From: Pseudomonadota bacterium | GTDB lineage: Bacteria > Bdellovibrionota > Bdellovibrionia > Bdellovibrionales > JACTMU01 | Reading direction: 5' to 3' | NCBI GenBank assembly: GCA_014584465.1 | Contig: JACTMU010000076.1 | Location: 1-41,292 of the forward strand | DNA: 41,292 bases | Shown here: in pieces, positions 16,132 through 23,218 of the stretch | Layout of the letters: every line of letters begins with the position of its first letter | Numbering within the stretch: the stretch's first letter is position 1 | Notes under the pieces: model-generated | Database searches by the model: none | What the model saw: only the letters and a program-made list of their open reading frames with translations | Told to the model about the DNA's origin: nothing | Translations under genes and position numbers: made by a program

Positions 16132-17514
16132 ATGAAAAAAGTAGGTTTTACCCCAATGGGTCACAGTTCTAAATTGCTTTTGAATATCTTCATCCTCCTC
16201 CTCTCTCACTTGGTCTCTGCCGTAGAGTTCGAGGCACCTTCGTTGAGTTTGAATCCTGAGGAGGTTGAGATCTCCTTTTCTCACTTTGTCGAATTTACCT
16301 TCTACGGTTCGGGCAACCCCAACGATGATGAAGTTCAAACTGCCATCGATCAGCAGCTGATGTACCTCTTCGGGTCACTTGCGGGAAATAGACCCCACCC
16401 CTCTGTGCCACGTCACAAACAAACCGTGACCGTGAAGTCGGTCTCCATAAAATCCATTTCAAATTCCGTTTCAACCCAAGATGAGAGTTTTTCAATGGCA
16501 ACGGCCCACTATGACTACTCAGGGCTGATTCGAATGGTCCATAGTGCCTCTGAAATCGATGTCCATCTACCCACCTATCCGGAAGGAATCTACGATAAGA
16601 CCCTCACGGAACAGGGTTTTGATGAAAACTGTTTTTCAGAAAAGGAATATGTCTATTATGACCAATGGTTCTGGTACTTCTGGAATCCCCACAACTCCGC
16701 TTGCATCCTCAAAGAGGGGAGTGATTTTGAAAAGGTGACGGCGAAGGTCCGAAAGATTGCTCCTTCATCTATTGGTGTCGACCGTGCCAATCTCAATGGC
16801 CTCATTCGAAGGCAACCAGACCAGACCGAATCCGTGGAGATCTATGCCCTCTTTTCTCTCACAGACTCCGCCAAAGGCAGTGGCGAATTCTCCACTGATG
16901 ATAGCAATGAGAATTTTCGAAAACTCAACAACTATCTCTGGCTTCATCCCTCCAATCGATTTGAACTTGAAATGAGCGAGAGCGATCTCAACTATCAATA
17001 CAAGATCTTTAAAAAGAAGATTGAGTTTCGAGGCCGACCCCTTACGATTCGAATTCATAGCTTCTTTGGTTGGGGTTCTCCCTACGTGTTGGAAACTTCA
17101 ACAAAGTTCTATGGGCTTGTCCAAGAGGCATTATCAAAGGGCTCTCTTTTTATCTACTCAGGTCACTCTGAGTTTGGTAAGACTTTTGACAACGACATCT
17201 TGGCGAAAGCCTTTGGGCTCCCCTACATTGGTGACAACCTCTTCCACTCTGACCTCTATCAGATCTACTACCTTGTCTCATGCAACTCCTACACCCATTA
17301 CCTCAACCAGTTTGCGGACTCCAAAAAGAGAAATGTGGACATCATCACCACGGGCATTGAGTCTAAGGCCTCAACCTCTGGTTCCAACGTGCAGATCCTC
17401 ATCCAATCCCTGCTCTCCGGACTCACTTCAGGTGTTGATCCCTCTTGGCAGAATGTGATCAAAGAGATCAACACCAACTCCGACAGCATGACTGGAATCC
17501 ACACTCAAAGATAG
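16132..17514 (+). CDS. Secreted protein with a possible caspase-like (clan CD) His/Cys dyad
   Basis: About 460 residues from the ATG at 16132. The frame opens earlier at a TTG (16066), but MKKVGFTPMGHSSKLLLNIF starting at 16132 gives a normal signal peptide, with cleavage near VSA-VEF. No clear ribosome site separates the options. The central part is unremarkable and aromatic-rich (YYDQWFWYFWNPHN). The C-terminal third has alternating strands and helices with LFIYSGHSEFG (H345) and, about 40 residues later, IYYLVSCNSYTHYL (C384). A His-Gly/Ser turn after a hydrophobic strand and a Cys after another strand is the arrangement in clan CD peptidases (gingipain, caspase, clostripain types). The peptidase assignment is inference. 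The secreted location is well supported. Confidence 0.55.
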   Translation: MKKVGFTPMGHSSKLLLNIFILLLSHLVSAVEFEAPSLSLNPEEVEISFSHFVEFTFYGSGNPNDDEVQTAIDQQLMYLFGSLAGNRPHPSVPRHKQTVTVKSVSIKSISNSVSTQDESFSMATAHYDYSGLIRMVHSASEIDVHLPTYPEGIYDKTLTEQGFDENCFSEKEYVYYDQWFWYFWNPHNSACILKEGSDFEKVTAKVRKIAPSSIGVDRANLNGLIRRQPDQTESVEIYALFSLTDSAKGSGEFSTDDSNENFRKLNNYLWLHPSNRFELEMSESDLNYQYKIFKKKIEFRGRPLTIRIHSFFGWGSPYVLETSTKFYGLVQEALSKGSLFIYSGHSEFGKTFDNDILAKAFGLPYIGDNLFHSDLYQIYYLVSCNSYTHYLNQFADSKKRNVDIITTGIESKASTSGSNVQILIQSLLSGLTSGVDPSWQNVIKEINTNSDSMTGIHTQR

Positions 17515-17630
17515 TGTCTCTAAAGCTCTGAACCTCAGAACCTCAGATGATGATGCGTTATTCCAAATGAGTCCGGCACATGAGACGAGGCTTGCCCCTC
17601 TCCTCTGCGTAGCATAGAGTCCACCTCCAA

Positions 17631-18485
17631 ATGCAACAGTTCACTCCCTACATTGAAAGAATCGACTGCTTCATCGCAAACTACTTTGAGGATCTCAAAG
17701 GATGCGTTCATCAACCAGCTTTGCAGAAGCTCTTTGACTCTATGTTTTACACCACCTCCGCAGGAGGAAAGAGGTTTCGCCCACTTCTTTCGCTCCTTAC
17801 AGCTGAAGCTTTAGAAGTTGACATGGAACGAGTGCTCCCATTTGGAGCAGCGGTGGAATTTGTTCATAGCTATTCCCTCATTCATGACGATCTTCCTCTT
17901 ATGGACAACGATGACGTCCGCCGGGGCCAACCGACCAACCACAAAATTTTTGGCGAGCAGACGGCCCTCTTGGCCGGTGACGCTCTCTTGACGGAATCCT
18001 TTCTCGTTCTTGCCAAATACTTTGGAAATGAACCCTACCTTTTCAGTCAATTGGTGCGCACCTTGAGTCTTGCCAGTGGATGGATGGGCATGGTGGGTGG
18101 ACAGGCCCTTGATCTCTCTGCACAAAGTGCGGGACGAGTGACATTGGAGAATCTCTTTGAACTTCACCAGCTCAAAACGGGTGTGCTGATTGAATCAGCG
18201 GTCGTTGGGGCTGCTTGGATTGCCAACCAATCTCAATCTCAACGCCAACTCCTTAAAGAGTTTGGAGGTCATCTGGGACTTGCATTTCAAATTGCCGACG
18301 ACCTCCTTGATTTTGATCCTGTAGAACCGGAGAGTGCCAATTTTGCGACCCTTATGGGACCGGAGCGTGCGAAGGGTCTCCTGAATGAGATCTCAGCCCT
18401 GGCGAAATCCGCCCTCCACTTTTTGGGTGGCCGAGAAAAGCACCTTGTGAGCATTGTCGATTACAATCAGAAGAGAACTCTTTGA
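17631..18485 (+). CDS. ispA: Polyprenyl synthetase (farnesyl/geranylgeranyl diphosphate synthase type)
   Basis: 284 residues. It condenses isopentenyl diphosphate with allylic diphosphates to give C15/C20 precursors for quinones and undecaprenyl carriers. The substrate-binding GGKRFRP lies at 45-51. The first Asp-rich motif DDLPLMDND (86-94) has the two-residue insertion of bacterial short-chain enzymes. The second, DDLLDFD, lies at 223-229. The usual basic G-K-x-T-Y-P stretch after the second motif is replaced by SANFATLMG, a departure from canonical IspA. It is first in an operon with folB, folKP and folC: its stop overlaps the folB start by 4 bp. The combination with folate genes is uncommon. 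Confidence 0.9.
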   Translation: MQQFTPYIERIDCFIANYFEDLKGCVHQPALQKLFDSMFYTTSAGGKRFRPLLSLLTAEALEVDMERVLPFGAAVEFVHSYSLIHDDLPLMDNDDVRRGQPTNHKIFGEQTALLAGDALLTESFLVLAKYFGNEPYLFSQLVRTLSLASGWMGMVGGQALDLSAQSAGRVTLENLFELHQLKTGVLIESAVVGAAWIANQSQSQRQLLKEFGGHLGLAFQIADDLLDFDPVEPESANFATLMGPERAKGLLNEISALAKSALHFLGGREKHLVSIVDYNQKRTL

Positions 18486-18853
18486 AACATCCTAAAGCTC
18501 AACTTCAGCTTGGCTCTCTCAGTCTCGATCTTTTGGTCGGTTGCTGGGAACACGAACGAACGTCCACTCAAAAGGTGATCATTGACACATGGATTCTCTT
18601 TCATGAGCTGCCAGAGGGATGCCTCAGCGACCGGCTTTCCGACACGATCAACTACGATGGGATTCACCAAGCCCTCTGCGAAACGGCCCAAAAGAAGCAC
18701 TATCAACTCATCGAACATCTAGCCTATGAGCTCTATCGCAAAGCCAAAGAGTTGACCCAACAAGAAATCATCATTAGAGTCACCAAATTCCCTGGACTAA
18801 AGAGTTTGACGGGCGGAACTTCGTTTACAGTTGGCGATGGAAAGACGATCTAG
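18482..18853 (+). CDS. folB: Dihydroneopterin aldolase
   Basis: 123 residues, normal for FolB. It cleaves dihydroneopterin to 6-hydroxymethyldihydropterin and glycolaldehyde in folate synthesis. Family features: GCWEHERTSTQKVIID near the start (active-site Glu of the G-x-x-x-E-R type), then TINYDGIHQALCE and LIEHLAYEL, the conserved D-Y-x-x-I and EHLA motifs, and finally RVTKFPGL with the catalytic Lys. The start is TTG within the last codons of ispA (TTGA overlap), indicating translational coupling. The stop TAG is followed immediately by the folKP ATG. Its product is the direct substrate of the next enzyme. Confidence 0.9.
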   Translation: MKHPKAQLQLGSLSLDLLVGCWEHERTSTQKVIIDTWILFHELPEGCLSDRLSDTINYDGIHQALCETAQKKHYQLIEHLAYELYRKAKELTQQEIIIRVTKFPGLKSLTGGTSFTVGDGKTI

Positions 18854-20182
18854 ATGGTTATTGTTGGAGTTGGAACCAATTTAGGAAATCGAAACACCTT
18901 TCGAGAGGCTCTCCACCAAATCATGGGAGCAGGAGGAACTCGCCCGCTCCTGAACAAAGTGAAGATCTCCTTTGTTTATCAATCCGAAGCAATGCTTCCA
19001 CCAAGCGCACCAACTCAGTGGAACATGCCCTTTTTAAATATGGCCATTGGGGGCGAGACCGATTGGAACCCCCAAGATTTCATGGAAGAGCTGAAGGCTA
19101 TTGAAAAAAGATTGGGTCGTACTGATGGAGCAAAATGGTCTCCACGATTGATCGATCTGGACCTCCTCTGTTGGAATGATCTCGTTTTAGAGAGCCCTAA
19201 GGTCACCCTCCCCCACCCCGGTCTCTTAAGCCGCCCCTTTGCGCTGTGGCCACTAGCCGACCTTGATCCTGAGTGGCGCTACCCGGTCGAGGGGGACTCC
19301 TATGGAAAAAGTGCCTCACTCCTGGGTCGAAGATGGAATTTTCAACGCGCCCCCTATTCAACTCACAGAACCTCAGGTCTGACTGCGGAACTTATGGGGA
19401 TCATCAATGTCACTCCAGACTCCTTTTCAGATGGAGGCCACTACTTAGAGTGTGGCTCTGCCCTTGAACAGGCTCTCAAGATGGTGAACGAAGGTGTTGC
19501 CGTGATCGATGTGGGAGCTGAGTCCACACGCCCTGGGGCATCTCCGGTGGATCCCGCAGCCGAATGGACCCGCTTGGGTCCGGTGCTGAAATCTCTCAAA
19601 GAGGCCTTTGATGAGCTCCACTACCCACCGAAGCTGAGTGTGGACACCCGGCACGTTGAAGTCGCAGAGAAGGCTCTTCAGGTGGGAGTGGACTGGATCA
19701 ATGATGTCTCTGGTGTTGAAAACCCACAGATGGGAAAACTCATAGGAAATGATACAACCCAGATCGTGGTGATGCACAACTTAGGGATCCCACCTGTTCG
19801 AGAAAAGACTCTTCCTTATGGACATGATCCGGTCTCACTCATCTACAAGTGGGCCGAAAGACGGTTCCTACGCTTGCAAGAACTTGGAGTTGAAAAGAGT
19901 CAGATCATTTTTGATCCAGGTCTTGGTTTTGGCAAGGGGCCCTATCAATCGCTTCAGATCATCAAGGGGATTCACCGCTTTCGAGATCTTGGAGTGCCCC
20001 TGCTTTTAGGGCACTCTCGAAAATCGTTCTTCAGCCTTATCGCTCCCAATCCATTTTCCGAACGAGATTTGGAAACAGCTCTGGTCTCTGATTTTGTCAG
20101 CCATCGGGGGGTTGATTTCTTACGTGTTCACAATGTAGTCAGCAGTAAAAAGGCCCTCCTTTTAGGTCTCCTTTTGAAATGA
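18854..20182 (+). CDS. folKP: Bifunctional HPPK-DHPS (folK-folP fusion)
   Basis: 442 residues joining two consecutive folate enzymes. Residues 1-145 are hydroxymethyldihydropterin pyrophosphokinase: GTNLGNR near the start, RLGRTDGAKWSPRLIDLDLL (86-105) carrying the ATP/Mg residues, and LPHPGLLSRPFALWPLADL. A linker of about 30 residues follows. Residues 178-442 are dihydropteroate synthase: MGIINVTPDSFSDGG (181-195), DVGAESTRPGA, LSVDTRH, INDVSG, DPGLGFGK and LLGHSRKSF. Fusion of the two is known in plants, fungi and some bacteria such as Chlamydia, but most bacteria keep separate genes. The DHPS half is the sulfonamide target. It abuts folB and overlaps folC by 4 bp. Confidence 0.95.
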   Translation: MVIVGVGTNLGNRNTFREALHQIMGAGGTRPLLNKVKISFVYQSEAMLPPSAPTQWNMPFLNMAIGGETDWNPQDFMEELKAIEKRLGRTDGAKWSPRLIDLDLLCWNDLVLESPKVTLPHPGLLSRPFALWPLADLDPEWRYPVEGDSYGKSASLLGRRWNFQRAPYSTHRTSGLTAELMGIINVTPDSFSDGGHYLECGSALEQALKMVNEGVAVIDVGAESTRPGASPVDPAAEWTRLGPVLKSLKEAFDELHYPPKLSVDTRHVEVAEKALQVGVDWINDVSGVENPQMGKLIGNDTTQIVVMHNLGIPPVREKTLPYGHDPVSLIYKWAERRFLRLQELGVEKSQIIFDPGLGFGKGPYQSLQIIKGIHRFRDLGVPLLLGHSRKSFFSLIAPNPFSERDLETALVSDFVSHRGVDFLRVHNVVSSKKALLLGLLLK

Positions 20183-21549
20183 GGGTAGAAGTGAAGGGAA
20201 GGAGAGCACTCAGCTTTGAAGAGGTTGTCTGGGAGCTTGAGCATCGTGATGTTATGCCTAAAAAGATCCCGACACTTGAATGGATGGTGCAGGGGCTTGA
20301 GGCAGTTTCGCTAACCCATGAGGAGATCGCCTCTTGCGTGGGTCATGATCTTTCGCGAATCATCCTGGTGGCCGGAACCAACGGGAAGGGAAGTGTCGCA
20401 GCCACTCTGGCTCAATTGCTGCAATCGGCGGGACAAAGGGTAGGATTCTACTCGTCACCTCATCTTGAGTCCTATTGTGAACGCATTCGCATTCAAGGTG
20501 AAACGATCGATCCTGATCTTTTTGCGCACATCTACTCCACCATTGTGGAGCGCACTTCAGAACTTCCTCTCACTCACTTTGAAATCTTAACTCTTATGGC
20601 TGCCTGGTATTTTTTTCGCCAAGAACACGTTGACTATGCCGTATTTGAGGTGGGTATGGGTGGAACATGGGACGCAACCAACGCTTTACCTCATACAACC
20701 GCGATCATCACCTCCTTGGGGTTTGACCATGAAGCTTTTCTCGGATCAACCCTCGTGGAAATTGCAACAAACAAATTTGGAATCATTCCTCATCGCTCTG
20801 ACACCAACCGTGGAGGCGCCAAAGTGATCTCGGGAAAGCTTCCCGAAGAGCTTCTCTCTTTGCAACGCAACCTCATCGCTCAAAGAGAGTGCATGTGGGA
20901 AGAGATTCCTCCAGACTCCTTTTCCGTCGATCATGACTCGTCGGGAGAACCCATCTTTATCCTCCACTCCACCTATGGCACCGCTCCTCTTGCTCTTAAA
21001 GGTCCAAGAGCTGTGGAAAACACCTCGATTGCCCTTGGTGCCTTCAAGGCATTGGGATTTGATCCATCATCCCACCTTCATGCACTTTTTGATGTAAAGT
21101 GGCCCGGGCGAATGGAGCCGCTCTATTTGGGACAGAGAAAGATCTACCTGTCAGGTGACCATAACCCTTCTGGAGTCGAGAGCCTTTGCAAACTCCTTGA
21201 GTACTTTTCTTACCAAACCCTGCACCTCATTGTGGGAGTGGGAAAACGAAAGAACCTCAACGGAATTCTGGCCCCACTTTTTGCGCTTCCGGATGTCAAA
21301 ATCCATTTGACCGTATCACCCTTTGAGGGTCGCACTCTGGATGAGTATGGTGATTGGCGAGAACTTGCAGCTCACTGTGATCCCTCTCCTGAAAAACTAT
21401 TGGAGGATGTTGTGGATTTTTCAAATACCAAAGACCTTATCATCGTTACGGGTTCTCTCTATCTCGTGGGAGCCCTACGCCACTACCTGAAAAGCAGATC
21501 ATCTTCTCCTTCTGGATCCGCGAGCAAATGGTCGAACAGCCCTCCATGA
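20179..21549 (+). CDS. folC: Folylpolyglutamate synthase/dihydrofolate synthase
   Basis: 456 residues. It adds glutamate to dihydropteroate and extends folate polyglutamates. The P-loop GTNGKGS is at 66-72, followed by SSPHLESYCERIRIQGE (substrate loop), FEVGMGGTWDATNAL, the LGFDHEAFLG metal-binding segment, and in the C-terminal domain WPGRME and DHNPSG. All Mur-ligase fold landmarks are present. The start ATG overlaps the folKP stop (ATGA), so the operon is translationally coupled. The last 20 residues are a serine-rich tail (SRSSSPSGSASKW). Another frame open from 21491 overlaps the 3' end. Confidence 0.95.
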   Translation: MRVEVKGRRALSFEEVVWELEHRDVMPKKIPTLEWMVQGLEAVSLTHEEIASCVGHDLSRIILVAGTNGKGSVAATLAQLLQSAGQRVGFYSSPHLESYCERIRIQGETIDPDLFAHIYSTIVERTSELPLTHFEILTLMAAWYFFRQEHVDYAVFEVGMGGTWDATNALPHTTAIITSLGFDHEAFLGSTLVEIATNKFGIIPHRSDTNRGGAKVISGKLPEELLSLQRNLIAQRECMWEEIPPDSFSVDHDSSGEPIFILHSTYGTAPLALKGPRAVENTSIALGAFKALGFDPSSHLHALFDVKWPGRMEPLYLGQRKIYLSGDHNPSGVESLCKLLEYFSYQTLHLIVGVGKRKNLNGILAPLFALPDVKIHLTVSPFEGRTLDEYGDWRELAAHCDPSPEKLLEDVVDFSNTKDLIIVTGSLYLVGALRHYLKSRSSSPSGSASKWSNSPP

Positions 21550-21598
21550 TGATCAGCCATTTCGACCATTTTGCCACGTATCAGACGATTACAACCGA

Positions 21599-21796
21599 TT
21601 GGGTGTCATCAGACTCGGTGCTGAGAACTTGGATGTCGCTCTTTCAAAACTCACGGATGCTCAATTTGATGTTTCGAGAATCAACGACCATCAACTCTGT
21701 CTTCGAAAAGATGAGAACACCGGACTTGCCTTTCTCATTGAAAGAGGAGACGCTCAACCAACAAGTCTCTTGATCTTTCGATATTCTCAACCTTAA
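21599..21796 (+). CDS. Small protein, possibly ACT-domain-like, start uncertain
   Basis: The frame is open from 21491, overlapping the end of folC, and ends at 21796. The well-formed part reads LGVIRLGAENLDVALSKL and then TDAQFDVSRINDHQ, resembling one beta-alpha-beta unit of an ACT-type regulatory domain. The only start codons are TTG at 21599 (65 residues) and CTG at 21512. Neither has a good ribosome site. An overlapping frame starting at ATG 21528 has no such protein-like pattern. It may be a genuine short gene read by reinitiation after folC, or a decayed remnant with a frameshift. The ACT resemblance is by eye only. Confidence 0.35.
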   Translation: MGVIRLGAENLDVALSKLTDAQFDVSRINDHQLCLRKDENTGLAFLIERGDAQPTSLLIFRYSQP

Positions 21797-22073
21797 AAAT
21801 AGGGACTATTAGGCAAAGAGAAACTCATTCGACATAAAACAGAAAAATCGAAGAAATTTTGTTGCATAAGAACAATTGCATGAAAACGATTGCCGCAAAA
21901 CGTTAATTCTCTTGCATTTCGATTGCCGATTCGACAGTGACCAATCATGCAACACCCAGAACTGTGCAAACAACAATAAGTCTGGCACCAACTTTGCTTC
22001 TTATGAAGTTGTGCCGAGCTCGTTGTCTCAAAAAATCAACGAAAAGAATTCGGCCAAATCAGTGGGGGACTCT

Positions 22074-23180
22074 ATGAAGACGTTTAAATCATCGACACTT
22101 TATTTCCTTTTCATTTTCGCAATTACACTTCTTGTTTCAACTGTCTCTTGTTCTAAAAGAGAGTTTTCTGAATCTGGGCTCAACGCCACTGATTTTGGCG
22201 ATAATCCCAGTTTGGACGATGATGATGACCATGGTGGCGGCGGTGATGATGATGACAGTGATGATGATGATGATGACGATGTTGACAATCCAGATTCTGG
22301 CACCGGTACTCAATTTGAACTTCTCAATCTAGACCCTCTCTCCACAGACGTTGGAGCCACGGTGGCAGTCAAAATTGAAGGTACAGGCTTTGGCAATGAC
22401 CCCAACCGCATCAAGGTCTACTTCGGAGATCCTGCGGAAAAAGGCAGTCTCGCCAAGATCACCTCGGTCATCGATACTCTTATTGAATGTGAATCTCCCT
22501 TCAAAATTTTTCCAGGTGCCTATGTGGTCTCAGTTGCCATCGACGGGACTTTGGCGTCCGTGGAAACTCCGTTTTCCTATACAATTCCAAAGTTCATCAA
22601 AGTGGACAAAAAAGGGATCTCACCCAATGTCGGACTTGTCGATGGAGGAACTGAGGTGACGATCACTGGATCCAATTTCCCTATCACTGCACAAGTCGAT
22701 TTTGGAACTCAAACGGCAACGTGCACAGTTTCTTCAACCACTGAGATCAAATGTACGACCCCTTCAAACTCCAAAGGAACAGTAGATGTCAAAGTCTATG
22801 ACACTGCTTCGACTCAAAGCTACACAGTCGAATCGGGTTTCACCTATTATGAAGAACTTTCAATCACATCTGTTTCCAATAAGATGACCAATTCCAAGAA
22901 AAATCTCTACACTGTGAAAATCTTGGGTTCTAATTTCCAAATTAAAGGCTTTCAAACCCAGGTGCGAATCGATAAAGCCTCACCAAAGAACTGTACCGTC
23001 AAAGAAAGTAAGATTGTTTGCAAACGCGTTTCAGGAAATCCTGGTGAATCTTTTTCCGTTTCGGTAAAGATCGATGGCATTGGACGAGTGAAAGAGTCCT
23101 CGACGTGGGAGAGTGCACCTGATGACTCTTCCGGTGACGATCCCTCAGATGATCAGAACGGCGACCAGGATGAATTGTAA
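22074..23180 (+). CDS. TIG/IPT-domain lipoprotein with an Asp-rich linker
   Basis: 368 residues from the ATG at 22074, which has GGGGGA just upstream. The frame extends further up but without a signal peptide. The leader FLFIFAITLLVSTVSC ends in a plausible lipobox with lipidated Cys26. A strongly acidic linker (runs of Asp with some Gly and His, about 48-75) follows and could bind calcium or act as a spacer. Three immunoglobulin-like TIG/IPT domains come next: LDPLSTDVGATVAVKIEGTG, ISPNVGLVDGGTEVTITGSN and SVSNKMTNSKKNLYTVKIL mark their starts. The tail is again acidic (DDSSGDDPSDDQNGDQDEL). Probably an outer-membrane surface or periplasmic binding protein. Ligand unknown. It converges on the Lon-like gene. 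Confidence 0.75.
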   Translation: MKTFKSSTLYFLFIFAITLLVSTVSCSKREFSESGLNATDFGDNPSLDDDDDHGGGGDDDDSDDDDDDDVDNPDSGTGTQFELLNLDPLSTDVGATVAVKIEGTGFGNDPNRIKVYFGDPAEKGSLAKITSVIDTLIECESPFKIFPGAYVVSVAIDGTLASVETPFSYTIPKFIKVDKKGISPNVGLVDGGTEVTITGSNFPITAQVDFGTQTATCTVSSTTEIKCTTPSNSKGTVDVKVYDTASTQSYTVESGFTYYEELSITSVSNKMTNSKKNLYTVKILGSNFQIKGFQTQVRIDKASPKNCTVKESKIVCKRVSGNPGESFSVSVKIDGIGRVKESSTWESAPDDSSGDDPSDDQNGDQDEL

Positions 23181-23218
23181 CCGCGTTCTCTCAAAATGGG
23201 GAGTTCAATATCTCCACT

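Noticed and set aside
21528-21773. 81-codon ATG frame after folC
   Set aside because: It is the shadow of the better-patterned frame ending at 21796 and has no ribosome site.
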